NCBI RefSeq assembly: GCF_051251125.1
Contig: NZ_JBPCZL010000003.1
Direction: 5' to 3' (one strand)
DNA from: Carnimonas bestiolae
Lineage (GTDB): Bacteria > Pseudomonadota > Gammaproteobacteria > Pseudomonadales > Halomonadaceae
Length of the DNA: 64,000 nt
A program made the translations under genes and the position numbers. Shown in pieces: positions 34,191-42,447 of this stretch. The first letter of the stretch is position 1. Each line of letters starts with the position of its first letter. The notes below the pieces were generated by a model. The model was not told the DNA's origin. It saw only the letters and a list, made by a program, of their open reading frames with translations, and did not search any database.

Positions 34191-35264
34191 ATGCTTATTT
34201 CGGTTCAGGCGCTTCGCGCAGCAGCGGCCTGGCTGGTGGTTTTTCACCATTTCATGCAGGTTTTCTTTAACTTCAATGCGCATACGGTGACTGGCTATCT
34301 GCTTTCCACTCGCGGCCAGGTAGGCGTCGATGTGTTCTTCATTGTCAGTGGCTTTGTCATCTATCTATCGAGCGCCAACAAACGCCCGAATTCGCCACGC
34401 TTCATGTTGGAGCGCGTGGTCCGCATCGCCCCTGCTTACTGGCTGTTTACGCTGTTAACCGCCGCCATTATTTACTACAACGCCAGTGTAATGCCTCCCT
34501 ACGGGCTCGACGCTGGTGCACTGCTCAAATCGCTGTTGTTCATTCCAACGCAGAATCCGGCTCACTTTGGCTACTACCCTATTCTACCTGTCGGATGGAC
34601 GCTTAACTTCGAGATGATGTTCTATCTGCTGTTCGCATTATCGCTTTTGGCAGGCAAGAAATACCGCGGCTTCATTACCGCCGGGCTGGTAATTGCGGTA
34701 AGCGGCTGGGCAGCGCAAACCACGTGGATATCGACGTTCTATGCCCAGCCGGTCATCTACGAATTTCTGCTCGGCATGGCGCTGGCGTTCGCGTTTCAGC
34801 GCAACTGGCTGCCAGCGCTTCATGGCAAATGGCTACTGCTGCCCGTTGCCATCACCGTCGCTTCGCTGGCCACCATCCTCTGCTTTGACGATCAAAGCCC
34901 CTATCGACTGTTCACCTGGGGCATCCCGGCCGTCATGCTGGTCGCTTCCTTCATTACGATGGAGCCGTTGTTCAAGCATCAGCGCTGGCTAAAACACTTG
35001 GGCGACTGGTCCTACTCGGTGTACCTGGTACATGTGATCATTTTGTGGAGCGGTGCCCAATTGCTGCATCAGCAGCTCGGCTTCTCTCCACGTCAAACCC
35101 TGCTGGTGTGCCTGCCGATTATACTGCTGCTGTCGTGGGGCAGCTTTACCTTCATCGAGATAGGACTATCGCGCCTGCTGAAGCAGCTGTTGGGCCTTTC
35201 TTCGGCGGCAGGAAAGTCGACCACCGTACCGAAACAGGCCATCGAGACAAAAAGCGCTCGCTAA
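34191..35264 (+). CDS. Acyltransferase family membrane protein (ExoZ/OatA type)
   Basis: A 357-residue polytopic inner-membrane O-acyltransferase of the Acyl_transf_3 family, which moves acetyl or other acyl groups onto surface polysaccharide, O-antigen or glycan. It opens with ISVQALRAAAAWLVVFHHFM, which holds the catalytic-region His pair (HH). GQVGVDVFFIVSGFVIYLSS near 42-61 and RRVxRIAPxYWLFT-like VRIAPAYWLFTLL near 79-91 follow, with about ten hydrophobic helices in all. The ATG 34191 has AAAGG before it; the longer frame from 34137 is not needed. No polysaccharide genes are next to it, so the target is unknown. Confidence 0.85.
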   Translation: MLISVQALRAAAAWLVVFHHFMQVFFNFNAHTVTGYLLSTRGQVGVDVFFIVSGFVIYLSSANKRPNSPRFMLERVVRIAPAYWLFTLLTAAIIYYNASVMPPYGLDAGALLKSLLFIPTQNPAHFGYYPILPVGWTLNFEMMFYLLFALSLLAGKKYRGFITAGLVIAVSGWAAQTTWISTFYAQPVIYEFLLGMALAFAFQRNWLPALHGKWLLLPVAITVASLATILCFDDQSPYRLFTWGIPAVMLVASFITMEPLFKHQRWLKHLGDWSYSVYLVHVIILWSGAQLLHQQLGFSPRQTLLVCLPIILLLSWGSFTFIEIGLSRLLKQLLGLSSAAGKSTTVPKQAIETKSAR

Positions 35265-35284
35265 TGCCTGCCAGTACACACAAC

Positions 35285-35315
35285 AACGCCCGCGGAGATA
35301 TTCCCCACGGGCGTT
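35285..35315. terminator. Stem-loop between the convergent acyltransferase and I78 genes
   Basis: AACGCCCG (35285-35292) pairs with CGGGCGTT (35308-35315). The following T-rich stretch is short. It is probably a shared terminator. Confidence 0.6.
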
Positions 35316-35341
35316 CTCGTTACCTTAGGGGAGCGACCCGA

Positions 35342-35827
35342 TCAGCCGCAGCTGAGCTGGGTAATCTTGCCGCTACCATCGACGTGGATATCAACCCGCT
35401 CGGCGCGATAATCCATGGTGGTAATCGATTGCGGCGAAAGCACGCGCTGGATGCTGGCGCCGCTGCGCTGAAGAATTTCCTCGAACACCTGCTGATTGCC
35501 AGGTTTGCCGGTGTAGCCTTTCAGCTCGCTAACGTCGCACTTATCGCTCTGCACGTTATCCCCGGCCAACGGCGTTACCTGAGCATCTTCGCTGCCTGCA
35601 TTACTGCCATTTTGCGGCGCACGCTGCGGAGCGGCTTGACTGCCCTGCCCGGCGGCCGATGCCGCGTTGCCGTTAGCAGCTGCGGCAGTGTTCTTTTGGA
35701 TCGCGTTCGAATACGCACCCGCACCTTCCGGCGCTCCTACAATCTGTTCAGTCTGGTTGTCGGCACAGCCGCTCAGCATTACGCCAGCAACCAACGCTAC
35801 GACAGGTACAAGATGGCTTCCCTTCAC
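35342..35827 (-). CDS. I78-family peptidase-inhibitor-like lipoprotein
   Basis: A 161-residue exported lipoprotein. A signal peptide ends in the lipobox LSGC with Cys21. An Ala/Gln/Asn/Gly-rich linker covers about 25-92. The C-terminal domain matches the inhibitor I78 (potato-inhibitor-like) family: CDVSELKGYTGKPGNQQVF, then IQRVLSPQSITTMDYRAERV, IHVDGSG and the terminal SCG, with two cysteines that could pair. Family members may inhibit serine peptidases or simply be small periplasmic domains. The GTG start at 35827 has GGGAG ahead. It lies 22 bp after trpA on the same strand and may be read through from trpBA. Confidence 0.82.
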   Translation of the reverse strand: MKGSHLVPVVALVAGVMLSGCADNQTEQIVGAPEGAGAYSNAIQKNTAAAANGNAASAAGQGSQAAPQRAPQNGSNAGSEDAQVTPLAGDNVQSDKCDVSELKGYTGKPGNQQVFEEILQRSGASIQRVLSPQSITTMDYRAERVDIHVDGSGKITQLSCG

Positions 35828-35849
35828 GACATTGCTCCCGAATTTACAA

Positions 35850-36674
35850 TTATTGAGTGGTTACGGCACGCGCTGAGCGAACGCCTTCGGCCAATTCACG
35901 GGTGAGCTGTGCGACGCGTTGCGCGGCCTCGTCGGTAGAAGCTGCCTTTTCAACGCACTCAACCAATGCTGAGCCTACCACGACTGCATCACTGAAACTC
36001 GCAATGGCACGCGCTTGTTCGGCGGTACGGATACCAAAGCCCACCGCCACCGGCAATGCGGTATGCGTTTTGATCCGTTCTACCGCGCCCTCTACGTCGG
36101 TCGGCGTTGGAGCACGCACGCCCGTTACGCCTGCTACCGATACGTAGTATAGGAAACCAGAGGTATTTTCGAGCACCTTCGGCAAGCGCTTGGCGTCGGT
36201 GGTAGGTGTTGCCAAACGAATGAAGTCGATATCAGCCTCGCGCGCCGGCAGACATAGCTCGTTATCGTGCTCGGGGGGAAGATCGACCACAATCAGGCCA
36301 TCAACGCCCGCTTGCTTGGCATCGCGCAGAAATGCATCGACACCATAGCGATAAATCGGGTTGTAGTACCCCATCAGCACAATTGGCGTGGTGTTGTTTT
36401 CGGCGCGAAAGCGACGCACCAATTCGAGCGTTTTACGCTGCGTTTGCCCGCCCTGCAGCGCGCGCAGCGCCGCTTTCTGAATGGCCGGACCGTCCGCCAT
36501 CGGATCGGTGAACGGCATGCCCAGTTCGATGACATCGGCGCCGTTATCAGCCAATGCTTTCAATACCTGATAGGCACCTTCAGGATCAGGATCGCCGGCC
36601 ATCGTGAAGGTCACCAAGGCAGAGCGGTTCTGCTGTTGGAGCGCCTCAAAGCGCTGCGTGATACGAGTCGCCAT
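35850..36674 (-). CDS. trpA: Tryptophan synthase alpha subunit
   Basis: A 274-residue TIM barrel that splits indole-3-glycerol phosphate into indole and glyceraldehyde 3-phosphate; indole is channelled to TrpB. The catalytic glutamate sits in IELGMPFTDPMADG near 49-62, which also carries the second acidic residue. YYNPIYRYG and the phosphate loop GVGFGIRTAEQA near 210 are intact. The ATG at 36674 overlaps the trpB stop by one base (TGATG), a sign of coupled translation. The preceding TTG that also opens the frame is not used. Confidence 0.97.
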   Translation of the reverse strand: MATRITQRFEALQQQNRSALVTFTMAGDPDPEGAYQVLKALADNGADVIELGMPFTDPMADGPAIQKAALRALQGGQTQRKTLELVRRFRAENNTTPIVLMGYYNPIYRYGVDAFLRDAKQAGVDGLIVVDLPPEHDNELCLPAREADIDFIRLATPTTDAKRLPKVLENTSGFLYYVSVAGVTGVRAPTPTDVEGAVERIKTHTALPVAVGFGIRTAEQARAIASFSDAVVVGSALVECVEKAASTDEAAQRVAQLTRELAEGVRSARAVTTQ

Positions 36675-37951
36675 CAATGAGTCTCCCCTGTGCTGTGCTG
36701 TTCAGCGCTACCTTCCTTGCCAGGCACGCCTACATATTCGCCCTTGCGCTGTAAATACTCGGCAACGCTCGACATGTCCTTATCGCCGCGACCGCTCAGG
36801 TTAATCACCATCAGGTGATCGCTGGGCAGCTGTGGGGCAATCTTGATCGCATGAGCGATGGCGTGTGCCGATTCGAGCGCGGGAATAATGCCCTCAAGAT
36901 GACAGCAGCGCTTGAAGCCTTCGATGGCTTCTTCATCGGTGATCGAGACGTACTCCACCCGCCCTGTGGTGGACAGGTAGGCGTGTTCAGGGCCAATTCC
37001 GGGATAATCGAGCCCCGCCGATACCGAGTGCGCATCCTTGATCTGACCATCTTCACTTTGCAGCAAATAGGTACGATTACCGTGCAGCACGCCCGGTTCA
37101 CCGCCGTTAAGGCTGGCCGCATGCTCGCCGGTATCAATACCATGGCCGCCAGCTTCGACACCGATCATTGCCACGCTGCTGTCGTTAAGCATGGGACCAA
37201 ACAGCCCCATCGCGTTGGAACCGCCACCAATGCAAGCCACCAGCGAGTCGGGCAGGCGGCCCTCCTTATCAAGCATCTGTTCGCGCGTTTCACGACCAAT
37301 CACCGCCTGAAAATCACGCACCATTACCGGATAAGGATGCGGCCCCGCGACGGTGCCAATGATGTAGAAGGTGTCGTCGACGTTGGTGACCCAATCGCGC
37401 AGCGCCTCGTTCATGGCATCCTTCAGCGTGCCAGTCCCCGACGTGACTGGAATAACCTCCGCACCCAGCAGACGCATGCGGAACACATTGGGCTCCTGAC
37501 GTTCGATGTCGGTAGCGCCCATGTAGATAACGCATTTCATGCCGAAACGCGCGGCGACAGTAGCGGTAGCAACGCCGTGCATACCGGCGCCAGTCTCCGC
37601 GATAATGCGCTTTTTGCCCATTTTGCGCGCCAGCAAAATTTGCCCGATGCAGTTGTTTATCTTGTGCGCACCGGTGTGATTCAAGTCTTCGCGCTTGAAG
37701 TATATTTTGGCACCGCCCAGTGCCTCGGTAAGGCGCTCAGCGTAATAAAGCGGGTTGGGGCGCCCAATGTAGTCGCTCTGGTAGTAGGCCAGCTCATCGC
37801 GAAACGCTTTATCCTCAAGCGAATCCTGATACGCCTTCTCCAGCTCAAGAATCAGCGGCATCAGCGTTTCAGCAACAAAGCGACCGCCAAAATCGCCGTA
37901 AAATCCGTAAGGATCCGGGCCATTGGCGTAATGGGGAGCAGATGACGTCAT
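36674..37951 (-). CDS. trpB: Tryptophan synthase beta subunit
   Basis: A 425-residue PLP enzyme that joins indole and serine to give tryptophan. PYGFYGDFGGRFVAETLMP opens the protein. The PLP lysine is in LNHTGAHKINNCIGQ near 90-104 and the phosphate-binding loop in CIGGGSNAMGLF near 240-251. It is somewhat longer than average at the C-terminus (VGVPGKEGSAEQHSTGETH). GAGGA stands 8 nt before the ATG. The gene is first in the operon, divergent from a LysR regulator, and a palindrome lies about 100 bp upstream. Confidence 0.97.
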   Translation of the reverse strand: MTSSAPHYANGPDPYGFYGDFGGRFVAETLMPLILELEKAYQDSLEDKAFRDELAYYQSDYIGRPNPLYYAERLTEALGGAKIYFKREDLNHTGAHKINNCIGQILLARKMGKKRIIAETGAGMHGVATATVAARFGMKCVIYMGATDIERQEPNVFRMRLLGAEVIPVTSGTGTLKDAMNEALRDWVTNVDDTFYIIGTVAGPHPYPVMVRDFQAVIGRETREQMLDKEGRLPDSLVACIGGGSNAMGLFGPMLNDSSVAMIGVEAGGHGIDTGEHAASLNGGEPGVLHGNRTYLLQSEDGQIKDAHSVSAGLDYPGIGPEHAYLSTTGRVEYVSITDEEAIEGFKRCCHLEGIIPALESAHAIAHAIKIAPQLPSDHLMVINLSGRGDKDMSSVAEYLQRKGEYVGVPGKEGSAEQHSTGETH

Positions 37952-38044
37952 GGCAACTATCCTCGGTAAACGATGAATGTCCTAAAGTTGTGCGTACTCT
38001 AACCCACCATTTGCACAACAAAAAACGATAAAAAAGCATCTCCA

Positions 38045-38061
38045 TGTGAGATAAACTCACA
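38045..38061. promoter_or_regulatory. LysR-type operator between trpB and the TrpI-like gene
   Basis: TGTGAG-ATAAA-CTCACA is a perfect 6-5-6 inverted repeat, 94-110 bp upstream of the trpB ATG. This is the usual position of a primary LysR-family binding site, and in Pseudomonas TrpI binds upstream of trpBA in the same layout. Binding here is inferred. Confidence 0.65.
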
Positions 38062-38294
38062 AGCAAGCGATCTTCTCTTGAAGGTATCCAGCGTCGGCGA
38101 GCGGCCCTTGGCTTTGCAATCGCGATGCTCATCACAGCCGCGCCGAATTGGCCTGGATGTTCGGTTATCCTGCAGGCAGTCCGCAGCATGTGCGCTGCAA
38201 GCGAAGCGCCGCGGCCGCGAGCACGCAGGTCGCTTCGCTAGTAAGGTCATGATCGCATCAACCAACATTGCCTTATCACCAGCCAGGAGCTCCG
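38062..38294. other. Leader region of the LysR gene, no separate gene
   Basis: Together with the operator this is a 343-bp divergent region. Frames at 37999-38301 (minus) and 38078-38305 (plus) overlap the operator or the regulator start and show no protein character. Confidence 0.45.
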
Positions 38295-39224
38295 ATGACA
38301 TCTGATTCGCTGCCTTCGCTTACGGCACTGCGCGCGTTCGAAGCCACCGCACGACTGGGATCAGCCAGCGCGGCCGCTGATGCTCTTCATCTCACTCATG
38401 GCGCCATCAGTCGCCAAATCAAAGCGCTTGAGAGTGAACTGAAGCACCCTCTCTTTGCACGGCATGGGCGACGTTTGGTGCTCACCGCTGAAGGTCGGGC
38501 CTTTGCGGATAGCTGCACTCAGGCCTTCGATATGATGAAAGCCGCACGACGCACCTTCGAGCGCGCGCATGAGGGAGCGCCGCTAGTGCTCACCTGCACC
38601 GGTAGTCTGCTGGCGCGCTGGCTGATTCCCCGTCTGCCGCGTCTCAATCGCGAGCTTCCCGAGCTTCGTTTACGTTGGGTGCCCAACGACCACGATAGCG
38701 CGGCCGCTACGCAGGACATCGATGCACAACTGGTATTCAGCGACAATCTTCGAGCGCCCGCTAAGCAGCGCGTTTTAGCAGTGGAGCGCATAGGCCCCGT
38801 GCTTGCGCCGCAGCTGGCGGCGCAGCTTGGTGTGAGCGCCACCAGTAGCGCCGACACCGTGCTTGCCCAACCGCTGCTGCATACGCTATCGCGTCCGCAG
38901 GCTTGGCCCCAATGGGCGCGACGCAGCGCGATTGACGAGCAGCTGCTACAGCTCGGCCAAGGGTTTGAGCACCTTTATTATTTGCTGGAAGCCGCGGAAG
39001 CGGGATTGGGTATTGCCATTGCGCCACAGCTATTGGTGGAGGATGCCATCGAAAGCGGACGTTTGATTGCGCCGTGGGGCTTCGTAGCGACCGATGCAAC
39101 GCTAGCGCTCATCAGCCGCAAAGGGCTGGGGGCGAGAGAACAGCGTCATATCCACGAGCTCGGCGACTGGTTGGAAAAGACGCTGGATTCTACTGCTAAC
39201 CCAGCCGCTGATCGCACTTCCTAG
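38295..39224 (+). CDS. LysR-family transcriptional regulator, TrpI-like
   Basis: A 309-residue LysR regulator. The N-terminal winged helix (LPSLTALRAFEATARLGSAS; LTHGAISRQIKALESEL) matches the GcvA/TrpI/AmpR subgroup. The effector domain starts near residue 90 (LVLTCTGSLLARWLIPRLPR) and ends with a typical C-terminus. It diverges from trpBA with an operator between, as TrpI does in pseudomonads, where indole-3-glycerol phosphate is the inducer. Calling it TrpI rests on this context. The start at ATG 38295 is fixed by CAGGAG; an in-frame codon at 38268 would add nine residues. Confidence 0.85.
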   Translation: MTSDSLPSLTALRAFEATARLGSASAAADALHLTHGAISRQIKALESELKHPLFARHGRRLVLTAEGRAFADSCTQAFDMMKAARRTFERAHEGAPLVLTCTGSLLARWLIPRLPRLNRELPELRLRWVPNDHDSAAATQDIDAQLVFSDNLRAPAKQRVLAVERIGPVLAPQLAAQLGVSATSSADTVLAQPLLHTLSRPQAWPQWARRSAIDEQLLQLGQGFEHLYYLLEAAEAGLGIAIAPQLLVEDAIESGRLIAPWGFVATDATLALISRKGLGAREQRHIHELGDWLEKTLDSTANPAADRTS

Positions 39225-39228
39225 CCAC

Positions 39229-39265
39229 AAAAAATCCGCCGCGTGGTCATGCCAACGCGGCGGAT
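39229..39265 (-). terminator. Rho-independent terminator for the small lipoprotein gene
   Basis: The 11-bp stem ATCCGCCGCGT / ACGCGGCGGAT has a 10-nt loop. In the minus direction it is followed by a six-base T-run (A-run at 39229-39234), so it ends the minus-strand gene at 39293. It can also block the plus-strand regulator. Confidence 0.88.
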
Positions 39266-39292
39266 CTGTAGATTGTTTGCTGCCATTCTTTC

Positions 39293-39511
39293 TTAGCCGT
39301 GCTTTTTATGGCACGCGGTGTACAGCTTCATTTGATCCATTTGACGCTGAATACACTGACTATCGGTACCTGCACAGCGCACGCGCGTCCAGGTTGACGG
39401 GCAGTTATCGTTCGACGCTACTGCGTTGGCCCTTACCGATGCGGGATGCCCGCCATCGCTTGAACAGCCCACCAATGCCAGCACTGCTGCGCACGCAAAC
39501 CAAGCTTTCAT
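39293..39511 (-). CDS. Small cysteine-containing lipoprotein, unknown function
   Basis: A 72-residue protein exported as a lipoprotein. MKAWFACAAVLALVGC ends in a lipobox with Cys16. The mature part of 56 residues has four more cysteines (CPSTWTRVRCAGTDSQC, ACHKKHG), so two disulfides are possible, and it ends in basic KKHG. GGGGAGAG lies just before the ATG, and a strong terminator follows. I do not recognise the family. The next residue after Cys16 is Ser, so sorting to the outer membrane is expected. Confidence 0.7.
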   Translation of the reverse strand: MKAWFACAAVLALVGCSSDGGHPASVRANAVASNDNCPSTWTRVRCAGTDSQCIQRQMDQMKLYTACHKKHG

Positions 39512-39837
39512 TTACTCTCCCCACTCTATTTCGTCTATGTGCGTTTTAGCCAATAGTGTCGGATGCCTTGCTACAAAGCCCCAACGCACCACTTGTCAAA
39601 AGCTGTACTGCTTACCAGTGACACGATAACCGTTGACCGGCATACCCGTATGTTGTGAATTGGTAAGCTGTCGTGCGAGGAGCGCTATCCAGCGCGACGG
39701 AAAAACCTCCCCGCCAGCCTGTTATCGATCAACAGACCCAGCGCACTAATTAAAGTTCAATTAAATCAAGCATAGTCAGCCATACCATCTCTGTCACGCA
39801 CGGCCACCGCTGCCGCAAACGATAGCAACCAACGTGC
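39512..39837. other. Intergenic, nothing recognised
   Basis: AT-rich stretches at about 39680-39800 may be the end of the fdhD transcript and the lipoprotein promoter. The frame 39750-40004 is antisense to fdhD and is rejected. Confidence 0.4.
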
Positions 39838-40602
39838 TTATAGCGCCTCGCTACCGCCACTGAGCAGTTCGATAGGAGCAGCACGGCGGCAGTAAAAAAG
39901 CTGCAGCCGACACAGCCGCGCAATTTCGACCGATAGAGCCGACGGCACCGAGACGCACGCCAGCGCCGCCACGCCAGCGCGCACGGCCTTCTGCACCAGC
40001 TCAACGCTGCAACGGCTGGACACCACCAATAGCGACGGCATGGCGCCGGAGGCTAGCCCTGCGCCGACCACCTTATCGATCGCGTTATGACGGCCGATGT
40101 CATGCGCGCAACTGAGCTGCTGCCCATGGCTATCGATACCCAGCGCGGTGTGTAGGCCTACCTGACGCTGTTGCTGCAGCCATGCCAAGGCACCTTGCAG
40201 ATGCTCTGCCGACATCAGCGGGCGCTCTGGCAACTGCTGTAAACCGTACATCAGCAGTGCTTCGGAAGCCGTTCCACAGCGCCCACAGCTGCTCATCGAG
40301 GTGCCCACCCGGCGCTGCTCTTGCGCCATCAGCGCAATTCGCGCATCGACTTGCGCGCGCAGCAGCAGCCCGTGGCGTAGAGGTTCAGTGGTAAAAGCAT
40401 GAATATCAGCAGCGCGCTCAATCAGTCCTTCGGCAAAGCAAAAACCCAGCGCCCACTCTTTCAGGTGATCGGGCGTTGCGAGCACCGTCGCGTAGTCGGT
40501 CTGGTTCAGCGCCAGCGTAATCGGCAATTCGCGCGGCCCCGACAACGCCTCGATCGGCACTTCACGCCGATCCAGCACAGCCACAGCAGGCACTTCAGGC
40601 AT
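39838..40602 (-). CDS. fdhD: Formate dehydrogenase accessory sulfurtransferase
   Basis: A 254-residue protein that passes sulfur from IscS to the molybdenum cofactor of formate dehydrogenases. The persulfide-carrying CxxC pair is Cys106 and Cys109 in SSCGRCG. LATPDHLKEWALGFCFAEGLI near 41-61 and the cofactor region AHDIGRHNAIDKVVGAGL near 170 also match the family. The start is ATG 40602, 8 bp inside the 3' end of the upstream phosphatase gene, with GGAT ahead of it; the frame extends to 40707 but only over that gene. No formate dehydrogenase gene lies within this window. Confidence 0.92.
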   Translation of the reverse strand: MPEVPAVAVLDRREVPIEALSGPRELPITLALNQTDYATVLATPDHLKEWALGFCFAEGLIERAADIHAFTTEPLRHGLLLRAQVDARIALMAQEQRRVGTSMSSCGRCGTASEALLMYGLQQLPERPLMSAEHLQGALAWLQQQRQVGLHTALGIDSHGQQLSCAHDIGRHNAIDKVVGAGLASGAMPSLLVVSSRCSVELVQKAVRAGVAALACVSVPSALSVEIARLCRLQLFYCRRAAPIELLSGGSEAL

Positions 40603-41272
40603 TGCTATCCGACTCAAGCCAGTGCGTCTTGATCCATCCGATTGCGTCGAGCAGGCCATTGGCTTCGTGGCTGGCTGCGCCGAAATCCTGACCCCGCGAT
40701 TGCTCATGCGGTACCGCTACTACCTCAAGCTGCGCAGCATCAGCAGCGAGCACGCCGAAGGAGGTATCCTCTACCGCCACCGCCTCATACGCCTCCAATT
40801 CCATCAACGCCAGTGCTTTCAGATAGCACTCGGGATCAGGCTTGGAATGCGTGACATCGTTGCGGGTAACGCTATGCTCGAAGAAACGGTAAAGATCATA
40901 GGCGTTACACACTGCATCGAGCTCACCACGACTGGAGCCCGTGACGATGGACATGCGCAGCCCAGCCGCCTCTGCCCACTCCAGTGCTTCAATAACATGG
41001 GGCATAAGCGCCGGCGGCTCTTTGCCAAACACATCGATGGTGGCATTAACCTTCTGCTGCACCAGTTCTTCAACACCTACCGGCAATTGAAACTGCCCAA
41101 TCAGTTTTTCTACGGTGGCGTACACTGGCAGACCGGTGTAATTCGCGGCGAAATCATCAGCGCCCAACGCACTGTCGTAGCGCCCCAGCAGTTTATTCCA
41201 CACGCGCCAATGGGCCTCTTCGGTGTTAGCGAGAGTACCGTCAAAATCAAACAAGATTGCTTTAAGCGCCAT
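40595..41272 (-). CDS. HAD-family hydrolase, beta-phosphoglucomutase-like
   Basis: A 225-residue HAD phosphatase of subfamily IA. Motif I is LFDFDGTLANTEEAHW with nucleophile Asp9 and Asp11. A helical cap follows (LGADDFAANYTGLPVYATVEKL), then motif II SIVTGSSRGEL near 107-117, motif III Lys in HSKPDPECYLKAL near 140 and motif IV EDTSFGVLAADAAQ near 166. It probably acts on a sugar phosphate. GGAG sits 6 nt before the ATG. Its last 8 bp overlap fdhD, so the two are translationally linked, although no functional tie is known. Confidence 0.9.
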   Translation of the reverse strand: MALKAILFDFDGTLANTEEAHWRVWNKLLGRYDSALGADDFAANYTGLPVYATVEKLIGQFQLPVGVEELVQQKVNATIDVFGKEPPALMPHVIEALEWAEAAGLRMSIVTGSSRGELDAVCNAYDLYRFFEHSVTRNDVTHSKPDPECYLKALALMELEAYEAVAVEDTSFGVLAADAAQLEVVAVPHEQSRGQDFGAASHEANGLLDAIGWIKTHWLESDSNA

Positions 41273-41397
41273 TCGAACTCCTGACTCTGCGATTAGTGTC
41301 GGCTATCCACTGCATAAAAAGAGATTTCTCTCGTCATTCAACCACATCCGCACGGTGCTTTAGGGGCCCTATGGGTAAAAATGCGAGAAACTACTTT

Positions 41398-41412
41398 TGA
41401 TAACCGTTCTCA
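41398..41412. promoter_or_regulatory. Fur-like box upstream of the siderophore-interacting protein
   Basis: TGATAAC-C-GTTCTCA is a 7-1-7 inverted repeat with six of seven pairs, fitting the Fur consensus TGATAAT-C-ATTATCA loosely. It lies 60-74 bp before the ATG. Iron control is inferred from site plus gene content. Confidence 0.55.
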
Positions 41413-41471
41413 ACAATAGTACCCTTTAGCGCCAGTACATTTTACTTGAGACTCTTTCTCGGAGCCCGCCC

Positions 41472-42320
41472 ATGGATCAGGCCACGACTGTCCGCAAGGC
41501 CGCACCCACCCCGCCGAAGCGCAAGCGGGCTGCCCGACTGATGACAGTCGTTGACAAGCATCGCATTACGCCACAAATGATGCGCGTGGTGCTGACCGCG
41601 CCGTCGCTTGAGGGTTACGACGAACACAGCTATGGCGCGCATATCAAGCTGATGTTGCCCCACGCCAACGAGTCCGAGCCTACCCTGCCCACCTTGACCG
41701 ACAAGGGGCCCGTATGGCCCGAAGGCAAGAAGAAACCGATCGTACGTACCTATACGGTACGCCATCTTCGCGATGGTCAGCTAGCCATTGATTTCGTGCT
41801 GCATGCCGATCACGGCCCCGCTTCTCACTGGGCATTGCACTGTAGCGCTGGTGATCAGGTGGGCGTAGTCGGTCCCGCTGGCCCGCTGCCGATGATTAAA
41901 AACGCTGACTATATGCTGCTGGCGGGCGATACCAGCGCGCTGCCAGGCATCGCTGCGATTCTTGAAAATCTTGCCGAAGAAGCCCAAGGCCACGCGTTTA
42001 TCGAAATACCCAACGAAAGCGAGCAGCAGGCGTTGCGCCATCCCGAAGGGGTAGGCATTACCTGGCTGATTCGCGGAGCGGATGCCCCTAGCCAGTCGCA
42101 TCGGATGTACAACGCCTTGAGCGCGCTGGACATCCCCGATACGGCCTCGCTACAAGCGTGGGTGGCGGGCGAGAACAGCGTGGTGATTGAGCTGCGCAAA
42201 CTACTGCGCGAGCGCTACGGTTTGACCAAGCCCATGCTGTACGCAGTGCCCTACTGGAAGGAAAGCCTGAACGAAGAGGCATACCACAGCGAACGCCATC
42301 GCGTGATGGACGAGCTATAG
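41472..42320 (+). CDS. Siderophore-interacting protein (ferric-siderophore reductase, ViuB/SIP type)
   Basis: A 282-residue flavoprotein that reduces ferric siderophores in the cytoplasm and frees iron. The FAD-binding motif RTYTVRHL lies near 93-100, followed by GPASHWALHCSAGDQVGVVGP. LLAGDTSALPGIAAILENL near 154-172 and AWVAGENSVV near 230 form the NAD(P)H-binding half. The N-terminus is extended by about 20 basic residues (PTPPKRKRAARLM), which is common in the family. The gene faces a TonB receptor, with a shared terminator between; both have Fur-like boxes, so they form one iron-uptake module in convergent order. Confidence 0.92.
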   Translation: MDQATTVRKAAPTPPKRKRAARLMTVVDKHRITPQMMRVVLTAPSLEGYDEHSYGAHIKLMLPHANESEPTLPTLTDKGPVWPEGKKKPIVRTYTVRHLRDGQLAIDFVLHADHGPASHWALHCSAGDQVGVVGPAGPLPMIKNADYMLLAGDTSALPGIAAILENLAEEAQGHAFIEIPNESEQQALRHPEGVGITWLIRGADAPSQSHRMYNALSALDIPDTASLQAWVAGENSVVIELRKLLRERYGLTKPMLYAVPYWKESLNEEAYHSERHRVMDEL

Positions 42321-42370
42321 CGCTGCCAAGCAGCGGTATACCCTCTGCTTGCCGCATTCGCTTCCCATAG

Positions 42371-42407
42371 AAAACGCCCCGCTGAGGCTATCCCAGCGGG
42401 GCGTTTT
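42371..42407. terminator. Bidirectional terminator between the two iron-uptake genes
   Basis: AAAACGCCCCGCTG (42371-42384) pairs with CAGCGGGGCGTTTT (42394-42407) over a 9-nt loop, a 14-bp perfect stem with T-runs on both strands. Confidence 0.95.
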
Positions 42408-42447
42408 CTATTCAAGCCGGGCCGCCATCGCGGCCTGACCAGGTCAC

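Noticed and set aside
36815..37945. Long open frame of 376 codons on the plus strand
   Set aside because: It lies exactly antisense to trpB and mirrors its codon pattern; no domain and no ribosome-binding site.
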